Shown: positions 40,313-49,962, counted from the first letter of the stretch. The stretch: 64,000 bases of DNA from an uncultured Flavobacteriales bacterium (GCA_943788755.1 CALSRM010000003.1:1798001-1862000); one strand, 5' to 3'. Made by a program: numbers and translations. Notes: a model not told the origin generated them from the letters alone.

Positions 40313-42593
40313 TTATTTTGATTCTTTATTTTTATCAATAGCTAGAATCAAAATTGGAAGTAAAAATAAATCAGAAATGAGTGCAAATAGCAATGTTATG
40401 GAAATTAATAATCCAATATAAAAGGTACTACTAAAGTCTGATAGTAAGAATGTTAAAAATCCTGAGGAAAGAACAAAAGATGTTATTATGAGCGCTTTCC
40501 CTGTAGTTTTGATAGATTGAAACAATGCATCTTTTTTATCTCTCGCGTTTGGTAGCTCAATTTTATATCGAACTAATAAATGAATAGTATCATCTACAGC
40601 TATTCCAAAACCAATTGTAAATATAACTACGGTAGAAAATTTTAAATCTATTCCAATAAGGCCCATCAGACCGGCAACAAAAACAAGGGGTAATACATTT
40701 GGGATTAGAGAAATTAAAGCAATTTTTACTGACTTAAAAAGGATTCCCATCAGCAAGGCAACAACCAGGAAGCTGAAAATTAACCCCTTTATTATTTGCG
40801 TAGAAATATAAGCACTTGTTTTATCCATCATATCCGGTGCTCCAGTAATTCGAAAGTCTACTAAATGTATATTTTTATTTAAAAACTCTCGTAAATTTTG
40901 GTTTAATTCAGTAACTTTTTTTTGTCCTAAGTCGTGAATTTTACTCGATATTCTACCTTTTTTCCCCTCTTTTGTTAATAGGGTGGAAGTAGCAGTTTTG
41001 TCAACATTTTTATCGAAATATTTTTTTATGTTTTTCATTTCTTGAATGGAGTTGGGAACTCTGTAGTATTCTTGCTTTCCTCCGTTGATAGATCGATTAA
41101 TTTCTTTCATAATTGTCATAGCAGAATACGACATTTTAGCACCATATACATTCTCCAAATAATACTGTACTGTATCAATTTCTCTAGCTACCTGTATGTC
41201 GAATATAGTGAGCGAAGTATCCTTAAGCGCAAACCCCATTTCAAATGGTCGGATTCCTGCAAATTGAGATTCAAAAAAGCGCATGTCTTTTTTTAAGGAG
41301 CTTTTCTCACTTAAATCATCCAGCACATAATTGTTTGTCTCTAATTTATAAATACCAATTACAGATATTACGAAAAGCAAGCTGGCAATAATTATTGTAT
41401 GTTTTTTATATTTAAAAATTAGGTGAAATAAAGGAGTCAGTATCTTGTTCCATTTTTTTTCTTTTTTTAAATTGTTGGTGTATTTTTTTGTTTGTGTGAT
41501 GCATATAGCCGAGGGCAATACGGTAATCGAAACGACCCAAGTTATCATCACTCCAACAGCAGTTGCAATACCAAAATTTTGAATAGGTGGGATGTCAATA
41601 AAGTATAAAGAGATAAATCCAATAGCAGTTGTAAGGGCGGTTAAAAAGGTTGTCTTCCCAATTTTCATAATAGTATTGTTAACCGCCTTATATTTATTAT
41701 TTTCAATTAAATATTCTTCATTGTAACCTGTCAGAATATGAACAGAATTGGACACTCCAATAATAAATAGCAGCGTAGGAATTAAGGTCATTAATAAATC
41801 AAGTGCTCCAATAAAAACTTGAATTAATGTCATGGTAAAAATAAGGGAAGTAAGTAAAATTAATAGGGGAACGGCAACACTCCAGAATCTCTTAAAAGTA
41901 TATATCAAAAAGAGAACTAATAAAAGTGAAGTTGCAGCTGTAAGTAGTTTCATCTCTTTATTTACAGTAGTTACATAGTAATTTTGTGTTTTTATTTTTC
42001 CTGCAATATGAAAGTCGCCACAATTGAATGTTTTCAGCGTGCTCTCTATCATTATGCAAAAGACTATCATTAGCGGAAGCAGAAATCGAAACATCTTTGG
42101 TTAAATAAATTAAAACAGATGCAGTATCTTGAGAGAAAAAGGATTGAAAAAAATCGTTTGTATTGTATATTATCTCCTTGTCCTCTGCCAATCTTTCGGG
42201 CTCATTTAGATGAATGACTGGGGCATTAATATAGCCGACAATGGGCACTTTAATTACCTTTTTTAGCGTTGTTGGAGATACAATGTTTTCAACGTATTTC
42301 AAGTCTTTCAAATGCTTTGTTACACTATCGATTAAATGGAGGAAATCCTTATTGAAAATACCCTTCTTGTTTTCAATTGCAATCAGAATAAAGTTGTTGT
42401 CACTTTCGAATGTCTCTCTATGCTGATGGTAGTATATTAAATCAGAATCTTCTGGGTCAAAAAAGTTTTCAATATCATAATCGATTTTCAATTGCAATAA
42501 TCGCGGAATAGCCATCGCAGTTAGCGCTGCTGTAACTATTATAATAAACCAAGGTAATTTCTTGGAGGACACTATCTCTTTTTTATTTTTCAA
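40313..42593 (-). pseudogene. RND/MMPL-family membrane exporter, frameshifted
   Basis: A predicted exporter of the RND superfamily (MMPL type, about 760 residues) with the usual order: helix 1 (LPWFIIIVTAALTAMAI), periplasmic domain 1 (DIENFFDPED), helices 2-6 (LLTSLIFTMTLIQ, HILTGYNEEY), a second periplasmic domain (APDMMDKTSAYISTQ) and helices 7-12 (FGIAVDDTIHLLVRYKIEL). The frame changes near 42035-42050: the N-terminal part ends in HNDREHAENIQLW, while the other frame supplies ESTLKTFNCGDFHIAGKI. No ATG lies in the N-terminal frame. The nearest is at 42618 in another frame, suggesting a second indel in the A-rich start; 42593 is a TTG. Substrate unknown. It is convergent with the TonB receptor gene. 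Confidence 0.8.
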
Positions 42594-42693
42594 TAGATGC
42601 TTTCTTATTATTCTGCATTTGAAGTGAGCAAATCAAATTGATAGCTCAGCTTAATAATACAAAAAATACCCTTTTAAGCCATTCTTGTTAAAT

Positions 42694-43563
42694 TCAATAG
42701 GTCGGTGCAGGGAATTTTAAAAATCCAAAGCTACCAAAAAGTAATTTAAAGAACTTTCTTTTGTATTCTATTTTAGATAAATCTGCATCGAAACTTAGGT
42801 AAAACTGTCTGTATCTTGTGAGGTCATCACATATAGGATTGGTTAGACACCAATCTGCATGAACATCTCCAGTAACCATTTGCTCTGCACCATAGCCAAT
42901 AGCTACATTTAACCAGCTAGGAAAATTAGATTCTTCCTTTAAAAAATCTTTAATATTTAGACTTAGCCAATAGGTTTGGCCATTATAATCTTTCAAAATA
43001 CGTTCTGTAAAATTACTACCGAGCAAATTAGGTCGATAAGCAGCAAATTCACTTTGATGTGTCGAAAACTTGAGCTTAATTCTTTGTTCATCCCATATAA
43101 GATTCTGGGCTATTGCCAATGCAGTGCCGGATGTATTGGCGAGCATATCATACCCTGAAAAGCCCCATCTATCTGAATAGCCATCTAAAAATTCAACTCC
43201 AGTTAAGTAAATTAATCCAAGACTTCCCCCCCAAATAGTAGCTTTGTTTTTTTTTGCTCCGCTCCATTTTAAAGCTTCTATACCGGCAATACCAACATAA
43301 TAGGATACCATTGCATGTCCCATTTTATCTACTTGCATCCATTCTTTTCCATCATCAAAAAAGTGAAATTTTCCCGTATTGTAATTTTTATACCAGACTT
43401 CGTGTAATAGTGCCAATGAGGAAATTGTTGCAATACTTTCGCTTATTATAACTGTATTTCTCCTTTTTTTTATAAGCGAATCAGGATAGTCTAAAGTTTT
43501 CAGTTCTTGCCCCTCACATAGTGTGGAAATAAGGATGAATACCAAGAGCGAAATGCGTTTCAT
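42694..43563 (-). CDS. DUF2279 (YfiM-like) exported protein
   Basis: Starting at ATG 43563 the 289-residue protein has a signal peptide (KRISLLVFILISTLCEGQ). The core (EWMQVDKMGHAMVSYYVG, then EFLDGYSDRWGFSGYDMLAN) is typical of DUF2279/YfiM-type proteins, which are outer-membrane or periplasmic proteins of unknown role. The C-terminal half has alternating strands (YWLSLNIKDF, WLNVAIGYGAEQM) and may be a small barrel. An upstream in-frame ATG at 43644 would put the signal peptide inside the protein, so it is rejected. Confidence 0.78.
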   Translation of the reverse strand: MKRISLLVFILISTLCEGQELKTLDYPDSLIKKRRNTVIISESIATISSLALLHEVWYKNYNTGKFHFFDDGKEWMQVDKMGHAMVSYYVGIAGIEALKWSGAKKNKATIWGGSLGLIYLTGVEFLDGYSDRWGFSGYDMLANTSGTALAIAQNLIWDEQRIKLKFSTHQSEFAAYRPNLLGSNFTERILKDYNGQTYWLSLNIKDFLKEESNFPSWLNVAIGYGAEQMVTGDVHADWCLTNPICDDLTRYRQFYLSFDADLSKIEYKRKFFKLLFGSFGFLKFPAPTY

Positions 43564-43679
43564 ACGATTCAAATATAGTTGAGTAATTTGAATGTTTAAT
43601 TTATTCAATTGAATTTTTAATAAATTGTCAATAACAATGTCCAAAACTTAACAGTTTTAACGCGTTTTTTGTATTATTT

Positions 43680-44276
43680 TTGTGTGTGAATTTTTCGGAA
43701 GCAAAAGAATATATAATTAATCGATTGGTAAAGGAGTTGCCTAAAAACCTTTTTTATCACGCTGCTCATCATACGTTCGATGTTGTTAAACAGGCCCAAA
43801 CTATAGGTAAGTCTGAAGGGATATCGAATGACGAGATGTTTATTCTGTTAACTGCTGCTTATTTTCATGATGCAGGGTTTTTATTTAAGTATCAATCTAA
43901 CGAATCAGAAGCTGTTAAGCTGGTTAGAGAAGTTCTTCCTGAAATGGATTATACCCAGGAGGAAATTGAAGAGATTTGTAAAATAATTTTAGCCACAGAC
44001 ATAAAAGTTCAACCGAACACATTATTAGAGAAAATAATGTGTGATGCTGACCATGATTATTTTGGTAGGGAAGGCTATTCTCAAACAGCGGATAACTTAA
44101 GAAAAGAACTAGAAGAATATGGAGAAAAGTTTGCTGATAAAGAATGGCTAGAAGTCCAGATAAATTTCTTAGAAGATAAACATCAATATTATACGGAGAC
44201 CTCTAAATTAAATCGAATTCCCAATAAAAATAAAATTATTTCAGCGCTTAAAGTTGCGTTAATGAACTCGTTTTAG
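43680..44276 (+). CDS. HD-domain phosphohydrolase-like protein
   Basis: The 198-residue cytosolic protein has the HD-domain metal motif order: HAAHHTFDVV (H30/H31), AAYFHDAGF (H63-D64) and a later Asp in MCDADHDYFG. HD proteins hydrolyse nucleotides or cyclic nucleotides; the specific substrate is unknown. Start is uncertain: TTG 43680 or GTG 43686 are the options, and a TATTTTTG promoter box overlaps them at 43675-43682. The gene is divergent from the DUF2279 gene and ends four bases before the T9SS-tail fragment. Confidence 0.78.
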   Translation: MCVNFSEAKEYIINRLVKELPKNLFYHAAHHTFDVVKQAQTIGKSEGISNDEMFILLTAAYFHDAGFLFKYQSNESEAVKLVREVLPEMDYTQEEIEEICKIILATDIKVQPNTLLEKIMCDADHDYFGREGYSQTADNLRKELEEYGEKFADKEWLEVQINFLEDKHQYYTETSKLNRIPNKNKIISALKVALMNSF

Positions 44277-44280
44277 TGGG

Positions 44281-44508
44281 GTGGTGTTTTCTTATTTTAG
44301 GCAACAGTTCATGTGCGTTTCTTCTTGTGTCATTAACTTTTTCGACTTTTCTTTTGAAGTTTATAACATTGCTGGAAAATTAATTACTTCAAATACAGTT
44401 TCATCTACATATGAGGTTGTATCAAATGAAGGATTTGTTTCTGGAATCTATCTTGTTAAGTTAAATACACCAAAAGGTGTTATTACGAAGAAAGTTTTCT
44501 TAAAGTAG
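44281..44508 (+). pseudogene. Orphan T9SS sorting tail (remnant of a secreted protein)
   Basis: The frame encodes FEVYNIAGKLITSNTV, SGIYLVKLNTPKGVITKKVF and a stop, i.e. only the last 50 residues of a Por/T9SS type A sorting domain. There is no signal peptide and no cargo domain, and the first 25 codons (from a GTG) look random. I take it for the 3' remnant of a deleted surface-protein gene. A terminator follows. Confidence 0.65.
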
Positions 44509-44527
44509 AAGTATTTATTTATGATAT

Positions 44528-44560
44528 GAAAAAGCCGTTTTTGATGAAACGGCTTTTTTT
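44528..44560. terminator. Bidirectional intrinsic terminator
   Basis: AAAAAGCCGTTTT, a four- to six-base loop, and AAACGGCTTTTTTT form a strong hairpin with A and T tracts on the two sides. It sits between the T9SS-tail remnant on the plus strand and the CotH-kinase gene on the minus strand, and can serve both. Confidence 0.8.
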
Positions 44561-44584
44561 GCATTTTGTTCGGAAAGAAATAAG

Positions 44585-45802
44585 TTAAAATCTAGAGACA
44601 TATTCACTCACTTCTTTTAGCTGAAGCGGAACCCATTTCTTCATCAATTGAATTTCATCTTCAAAGTCAGTATCGTCATAAAACGTTTCGGCGTCAATGG
44701 GCCAGCGCTCCTCGTTCTTTTTTGCAAAGTCTCTAAGTCTCACATAATCCTTATCTATCATAGATGTTAAGTTTTCTGTGGTGAGTATTCCTGCTTCTAC
44801 TAATTCAAAAAAACGTTGCTTAAGTCGGGTCTTATATCGAAGTGTATTTGAATTGACTAATCTATTTAAGAGTACGTTCCTTTCCCAATTTATAATGCCG
44901 GGCAAATGCGGCTCATTATCAGTATCTCTTCCAAAAGAGTTGTCATAATCCCAAACTGCAAGTTTAAAAGGTGTATTATCATCTTTTTTATATAAATAGA
45001 AACCTTTTATGACGCCATCAGAATTATGCGTAAGTAGCAGAAGAATATGCCAATCGATTATATCATCTAAGTTAAAGTGTGACAGTATCTCATTATCAAA
45101 TATTGAATCGGGCGCATAAGCAATAAACTCTCGTAACCATTGCATTTTCGGCGACTTGTTTCGCTTAGTTAGGTCTGGAAATTTCTGATGATAAAAATCA
45201 TTTTCTTTTTCGGGATTACTATTTACTTGGACTTTAGGGTCAATAAATATTGGCGGTTCTTTAAAAATGCAAGCGGTACTATCTTTTTTGTTTATTTCCA
45301 ATCTGTTTCCATCCATTCGCTCCATAATAATGTATAAACCATGGTATTTGAAATTTCTGTAAATTTCTATAAATTCACATTCAGGAGCTTTATGTGCTGC
45401 GTTAAATAATCTATATAAATCAAATGAAAGTTTATGCCGAATAAATGATTTTTCAATAAAAGACGCCCCTAGTATCCAATTGTCTTCATTCTTTAACCCT
45501 GCTAGTTGATGTTTATTTTTTAATTCAATTGTAAAATTATGTTTTGGAAAGTCTGCACTGCCACCTCCTCTTGCCTTTGCTCTAATTTTCTGGAAATAGA
45601 TATGGTCAATTTGAGGGTCGTTGCTCATGTAAGACATAAAGGTAGTTGCTTTCTTATGAAAAGGAATAGATCGCCATCGGTACAAGTAGATTTTAGGTAG
45701 TTCATTCGGTTTATTATCAAAAAGTTGACTAAACCATATTCCGCTAATAACAAGGGCTATTATCAGTAATCCAATTAATAATTTAAATACGGTTTTGGTC
45801 AT
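44585..45802 (-). CDS. CotH-kinase-family membrane-anchored protein
   Basis: The 405-residue protein has one N-terminal membrane helix (residues about 4-25) and a CotH kinase-like domain outside the cytosol. Key stretches are RAKARGGGSADFPKHNFTIE, YHGLYIIMERMDGNRLEI, ILLLLTHNSDGVIKGFYLYK and KLAVWDYDNSFGRD, the last including the Asp that in CotH binds the ATP-metal. CotH of spore formers is an atypical Fam20C-like secreted kinase; in Gram-negative bacteria the targets are unknown. It stands alone and ends at a shared terminator. Confidence 0.82.
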   Translation of the reverse strand: MTKTVFKLLIGLLIIALVISGIWFSQLFDNKPNELPKIYLYRWRSIPFHKKATTFMSYMSNDPQIDHIYFQKIRAKARGGGSADFPKHNFTIELKNKHQLAGLKNEDNWILGASFIEKSFIRHKLSFDLYRLFNAAHKAPECEFIEIYRNFKYHGLYIIMERMDGNRLEINKKDSTACIFKEPPIFIDPKVQVNSNPEKENDFYHQKFPDLTKRNKSPKMQWLREFIAYAPDSIFDNEILSHFNLDDIIDWHILLLLTHNSDGVIKGFYLYKKDDNTPFKLAVWDYDNSFGRDTDNEPHLPGIINWERNVLLNRLVNSNTLRYKTRLKQRFFELVEAGILTTENLTSMIDKDYVRLRDFAKKNEERWPIDAETFYDDTDFEDEIQLMKKWVPLQLKEVSEYVSRF

Positions 45803-45954
45803 GAAATTAGAACAACAATATAAGGATTAATACTTACTAATTAGATAAGACAAAAAGTTGTTTGTCTATGATCACATTCTAGTTGCTTCATATTTCATAC
45901 AGGTTAGTTAGCCTAGCTGTTATTGTGTGATTATTGTGGGATGCATTTTCCATT

Positions 45955-46494
45955 CTAATGGGTGAGTTGAATACTATTTATAAATCGTGTAGCATTCAAT
46001 TTTCCTTGCATTTCATCTTTTTTGCTATACCACGAACAAAGTAGCATCGTAAAGCCATTGTTGTTATAAATAAATTCATGGCGTATCTCTGGCATTTGGT
46101 GTCCTTGAATATCGTAAGGATCAAATTCATAGATGATTTCTGTTCCTTTAATACCGTTGATTTCTTTTTCTTTGTGGAATAATATTTTTGATGGGTATTT
46201 ACTGTACCGTCCTTCCAAATAAGACGCATGCCCAATTTCGGGATTGAGTGGCGCATGCAAAAACCCTGCACTATAGAACTGATCCTTCTTATATGCAAAC
46301 TCAGTCATTTCACTGTATTTATTCTTTTGTGGATAACCGGGTAGGTTAATCATGATTTGGGGAGTGAATTTGAAATCAATCCATATAGGTTCTGAGGGTA
46401 ACTGTTTTTTGGTCGGGTATGTATAGGTATTTTCAGTTTCTCCTCCACACGATCCGATAAGTAATATTGTGCATAATGTAATTATTAATTTCAT
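45955..46494 (-). CDS. Lipoprotein of unknown function
   Basis: From ATG 46494 the product has about 179 residues with a lipoprotein signal (KLIITLCTILLIGSC, lipobox IGSC, then GGETENTY). The mature domain is beta-rich (IWIDFKFTPQIMINLPGYPQ, GIKGTEIIYEFDPYDIQGHQ, TRFINSIQLTH) and resembles periplasmic carbohydrate-binding or DUF-type lipoproteins, but I cannot name a family. Upstream in-frame codons to 46590 would destroy the signal peptide and overlap the next gene. Confidence 0.72.
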   Translation of the reverse strand: MKLIITLCTILLIGSCGGETENTYTYPTKKQLPSEPIWIDFKFTPQIMINLPGYPQKNKYSEMTEFAYKKDQFYSAGFLHAPLNPEIGHASYLEGRYSKYPSKILFHKEKEINGIKGTEIIYEFDPYDIQGHQMPEIRHEFIYNNNGFTMLLCSWYSKKDEMQGKLNATRFINSIQLTH

Positions 46495-46570
46495 GTATTT
46501 AAAAATTAAGTAATTATAATTTAATATATGTTCTACAAAACCAAGTTGCGTAATTTGGTTTAGGTTTTTG

Positions 46571-46999
46571 TTACCATTTATTGAGTTCAATAATTATTCC
46601 AATTAAACCAATTATAACGCATAAAGGAGAGAATAATTTTGAATCCATTTTTCCGAAGTTAGAGGTTTTAATTGTCTTAAAAAACCCAAAATATTTAAAA
46701 TCACCAATTGATCGTAAAATAAAAATGAATGAAACTACCCATCCAACATAAAGTGAAATCCAATTAGGGAATTTAAATGAAATCAAATCACTTATTAAAA
46801 AGTAATATGTTGCAAAAACTAATAGTCCAATAGCAACAAGTGAACTTTCAATTTTTTTTGGATTAAATATCTTATTGCCTTCTAAATTTGTTGGTATTGC
46901 ATTTTCAAATCCCCAATTACCTCCAAATACCCAATTCCAATGAATTCCAGATAGAATACTGAAAATAGTGATTTCTAAAATTATTAATGTAAATATCAT
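46571..46999 (-). CDS. DUF3995-like membrane protein
   Basis: From ATG 46999 the product has 142 residues with four membrane segments. The start IFTLIILEITIFSILSGIHW followed by WVFGGNWGFENAIPTN and, later, GWVVSFIFILRSIGDFKYFG matches the small DUF3995 membrane-protein family as I know it. Function unknown. Extending to 47140 would run through the promoter region of the neighbouring rlmF copy. Confidence 0.7.
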   Translation of the reverse strand: MIFTLIILEITIFSILSGIHWNWVFGGNWGFENAIPTNLEGNKIFNPKKIESSLVAIGLLVFATYYFLISDLISFKFPNWISLYVGWVVSFIFILRSIGDFKYFGFFKTIKTSNFGKMDSKLFSPLCVIIGLIGIIIELNKW

Positions 47000-47069
47000 T
47001 TTTCTAATTAATGCTAACGTTCCAGCTAAACCATACAAAAATAAACCATTGTGATTTATATCAATTTTA

Positions 47070-47458
47070 TTTATGAAATAAATAAAAAGAATTAAAGTGT
47101 AGTTTTGTAAGCGTGAATAATATGAAATAAATGCTTCCACCGAAAAAACAACATCCCAAAGTTAAAGCAATCTTACATCCTCGTAATAAGCACCGAGAAC
47201 GATATGATTTTAAATTATTGTCGGAGGCGTGCCCTGATTTAAAACAGTTTGTCAATCTGAATGATTATGGGGATGAATCAATTGATTTTTTCAATCCAGA
47301 AGCTGTTAAAATGCTAAATAAAGCATTGTTGATGCATTTTTACGATGTAGTAGAATGGGATATTCCTGAAGGCTATTTGTGTTCGCCAATTCCGGGTAGA
47401 GCAGATTACGTGCACTATGTTGCAGATTTATTGGGCAGAGATAGAAAGAGTATTTCCA
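47070..47458 (+). repeat. Direct repeat, copy 1: promoter and 5' third of rlmF
   Basis: About 389 bases match 50669-51057 with only a handful of differences (for example GCGTGAAT against GCGCGAAT, CCACCGAA against CCACGGAA, GCACTATGTTGC against GCATTATGTCGC). The repeat contains a TAGTTTTG promoter box (47100-47107), the leader and about 108 codons of rlmF. High identity including the leader shows that the duplication is recent. Confidence 0.9.
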
Positions 47459-47487
47459 TATGGTATTTGGCTGCTCAATTTTCATAG
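47131..47487 (+). pseudogene. rlmF: Truncated rlmF copy
   Basis: The first 108 codons are almost identical to the complete rlmF at 50.73 kb. After KSI the sequence runs into the IS3-type remnant and stops ([10 protein letters not shown]). All SAM-binding and NPPF catalytic sequence is missing, so no methyltransferase activity is possible. The promoter is retained, so a nonfunctional N-terminal fragment could still be expressed. Confidence 0.88.
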
Positions 47488-48184
47488 TATTCACTAAGTT
47501 TTTATGTTTTCTAAAGCGATGGTGAGAGTCTGTGGTAATATGACAACTTCTCTTGGGCTCTATAAGCATGTGATTTGCTCTTAATATCCTGAAAAGCTTG
47601 TCACGTCCCACGTTTAATTGGTATAATTCAATTTTAAGCATATAATATAATTTTCGTGTTCCTAATTTGAGCAATAAATTGCTTATGAAATGTTGATTTT
47701 ATTGACCGATAATAGACCTGTCTATTTACCCCGAGTAAATCACAGGTAGAAACTAATGTTTCTTTGTGTTCTTCTTTGAAGGAGTCGATAACTCGGGTTT
47801 GTAATTTTTTCTGAATCGAATATTATATTCCTTTTCAGCCATATCCAATAGCATGTCAAAGATGATAACCTTATTATCGGCACGTTCTGCTCGGTGTTCA
47901 GCACGTGTTTTTTGTTTCTCTAAAAGTTTAATCTTAGCTTCTAGCTCTAGAATCTTTTGTTCCGGTGTTTTTGACATAGTAGTTTCATTTTTGTGCTCCC
48001 AATCAAATGTACCATACTTTTGCAACCATGTACTCACCGTTGAATCATCTTGAATACCATATTAATCTTGGCTTGAGTTTTTGTTAGAAAACCTAGTTCA
48101 ATTTCTTCTACTAATTGTAATTTAAAACAAAGAATAGTCTTTCTGGGTTCGCTTGTTACCTAATTTTTTTACTGGTGTTTTCAT
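47459..48184 (-). mobile_element. Degraded, truncated IS3-family insertion sequence
   Basis: On the minus strand an orfA-like gene begins at ATG 48184 (KTPVKKLGNKRTQKDYS). It is broken by frameshifts and continues as FKLQLVEEIELG, STVSTWLQKYGTFDWE and QKILELEAKIKLLEKQK, the helix-turn-helix plus leucine-zipper organisation of IS3 orfA, ending near 47753. The orfB-like part (about 47720-47459) reads LGTRKLYYMLKIELYQLN, GRDKLFRILRANHML and TTDSHHRFRKHKNL, up to EQPNTIW. It is cut there, before the DDE catalytic core, exactly where the rlmF fragment begins. No intact inverted repeats were found. The element cannot transpose. Confidence 0.82.
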
Positions 48185-48237
48185 TACACTATTGTTTTAG
48201 TGTATCGCTATGTTAGGATGGGACATATTAATAATAT

Positions 48238-48272
48238 AAAAAAAGCTGTTTTTAATAAAACGGCTTTTTTTA
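48238..48272. terminator. Terminator-like hairpin
   Basis: AAAAAGCTGTTTT and AAAACGGCTTTTTTT pair with a short loop (one G-T pair). It closely resembles the terminator at 44528-44560. No intact gene ends directly at it, so it may be the relic of a lost gene end. Confidence 0.6.
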
Positions 48273-48318
48273 TGCCTATGCGTCTGCCTATTTGTGTATC
48301 TGAAAATTATGACGCCTC

Positions 48319-48348
48319 AGTAAAATCGACACCAATTTTTATCGTGAG
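48319..48348 (+). repeat. 30-base direct repeat, copy 1
   Basis: The sequence AGTAAAATCGA...TTATCGTGAG is repeated at 50520-50549 with three mismatches. The two copies lie on the two sides of the T9SS protein gene and its flanks. Origin unknown. Confidence 0.55.
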
Positions 48349-48549
48349 GAATTTAGATTGTTTAAACCATTCTGGAAGCGTGCATCAACATGTCATCTTT
48401 ACTAGGTTAATTAACATGGGTTTATTGCCGCGTGCTTGTTTAAATGGAAACTTGTATCTTTTTAGTTTGAAAGAAATAATTAGACCGTTTGTATCAAGGA
48501 TACGCATGAAAATAGGAGTTTTACAGATTACGTAACGATTTTTATAATT

Positions 48550-49962
48550 TTAGTTACCTGAAACTATTGTTACTTTTTGAGCAATAGGGTTGCTGCTATA
48601 ACCATTTAAAACTAAAACGTAGGTTCCATTAACTATATCAGTAGGTATTTCCATTTTATTCTTTACATTTAAACTGCTGAACACTATCCTGCCTTCTAAA
48701 GAATACAATTGTGCAGTCCAACCTTTAGCAGGTGAATTATAAAAATGAATTGTACCATTATCCACTAGTGTATTAATTACTATAGCCTGGTTAGGCTTAA
48801 TTGAAAGTAATACATCTAAATACAATGGATCATAAACATGAATAAGCGTTCCAAACCGATCACCATCAGGTCTTGTTTCACCACAAATAAGTTTTCCTCC
48901 AGATAATGCTGGAATAATATCAAATCCTATATCAATAGATTCAAATCCATAAAATGCAGTTGAGAATATACTTCCTGCTGTGTCTGCAACTCCTACAATA
49001 ATATCATTTGTTTGGTTAATTGCATTCCAACCATAACCAGTATAATAGAATTGATTTCCATTTATAGGTGATAAATCAAATGCGGATTCCGCTTTATTAG
49101 TATGTGGCAAGTATTTGGTTCCGAGAATATTTCCAGAAGTTGTGTCAAATCTTGATATAAAAGGGTCGTAAAATAAAGTAGTCGCTGTAGACGATTCACC
49201 TGTTACCCAAAGTTCATTGGATGCGATTTCAAGATTTTGACACCCTGTATTATAAGGTGTAACAATAGTGTCACACCATCTTTGAGCACCTGACAAACTA
49301 AATGATGCAACAAAAAAACTATATTCAAAATTGGCTTTTTGCTTATCATTAGATACATAAAAATTATTTCCATCTGTAACAACATCCTGAGAATAGCTGT
49401 TTTGAATTGTACTAATTTCTTTCCGCCAAACTTCATTTCCATTAGTGTCTATAACCCAAATAAATGCGTTGTTGTTATTGTTGTTTAGATCTGATATATA
49501 ACCTACAGAGCATATTTTTCCATTTGCAGCTGTGACTCCTCTAAAACTTGTTTCCTTAGGAAGTTCATCAAGTACAGATTTCCAAATTAAATTGCCCGCC
49601 ATATCAACTTTCAACACCAACCCAGAAGATAAACCAGTTATTGAATCCCACCGCTGTCCAGCAAGATATAAATACTCATCCATATATGCCATATCAAACG
49701 TATATTCGGAATGTGGACTTTGATAATCCACATTCCATTGTTCTTCACCATACTGATCGAATAGATATATTACAGGTTCTGCTTTTGCTAAATCATCCTC
49801 CTGAAAGCCACTTACGTAAATAGTAGAATCAGTGTGCTGGTAAATACCGCCGCCTTGAGTTGCATAACGACTATCTCCAAATTGAATAAAAAACCCTTGA
49901 CTAAATCCTGTAATGCTAATAAGCAATGAAGATAAGACGATAATATAACTTAGTTGGATCAT
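48550..49962 (-). CDS. Exported beta-propeller-like protein with C-terminal T9SS-like tail
   Basis: The 470-residue protein has a signal peptide (residues 1-21, ending SITGFSQ). The body is a repeated four-stranded pattern of the kind GNEVWRKEI, GNLIWKSVLDEL, GEEQWNVDYQ and GGGIYQHTDSTIYVSGFQ, as in PQQ/WD-like or SBBP-type beta propellers. The last 75 residues (FYNSPAKGWTAQLYSLEGRI, NGTYVLVLNGYSSNPIAQKV) are a sorting-domain-like tail, though the usual YPNP motif is replaced. It lies inside the region bracketed by the two rlmF copies. Likely surface-located; binding partner unknown. Confidence 0.8.
   Translation of the reverse strand: MIQLSYIIVLSSLLISITGFSQGFFIQFGDSRYATQGGGIYQHTDSTIYVSGFQEDDLAKAEPVIYLFDQYGEEQWNVDYQSPHSEYTFDMAYMDEYLYLAGQRWDSITGLSSGLVLKVDMAGNLIWKSVLDELPKETSFRGVTAANGKICSVGYISDLNNNNNNAFIWVIDTNGNEVWRKEISTIQNSYSQDVVTDGNNFYVSNDKQKANFEYSFFVASFSLSGAQRWCDTIVTPYNTGCQNLEIASNELWVTGESSTATTLFYDPFISRFDTTSGNILGTKYLPHTNKAESAFDLSPINGNQFYYTGYGWNAINQTNDIIVGVADTAGSIFSTAFYGFESIDIGFDIIPALSGGKLICGETRPDGDRFGTLIHVYDPLYLDVLLSIKPNQAIVINTLVDNGTIHFYNSPAKGWTAQLYSLEGRIVFSSLNVKNKMEIPTDIVNGTYVLVLNGYSSNPIAQKVTIVSGN

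Larger units (their letters stand above)
48191..48549. other. Non-coding stretch with terminator-like hairpin
   Basis: About 360 bases between the IS remnant and the T9SS protein gene. It contains the hairpin at 48238-48272 and one copy of a 30-base repeat at 48319-48348. A frame of 111 codons across the region (48200-48535) has no recognisable protein features or start signal and runs through the hairpin, so I do not call it a gene. Confidence 0.45.

Noticed and set aside
43611-43679. Antisense regulation between DUF2279 and HD genes
   Set aside because: The gap is a normal divergent promoter region; nothing in the sequence requires a further explanation.
48200-48535. A 111-codon plus-strand frame after the IS3 remnant
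   Set aside because: It runs through a terminator-like hairpin, has no start signal and no recognisable protein pattern.
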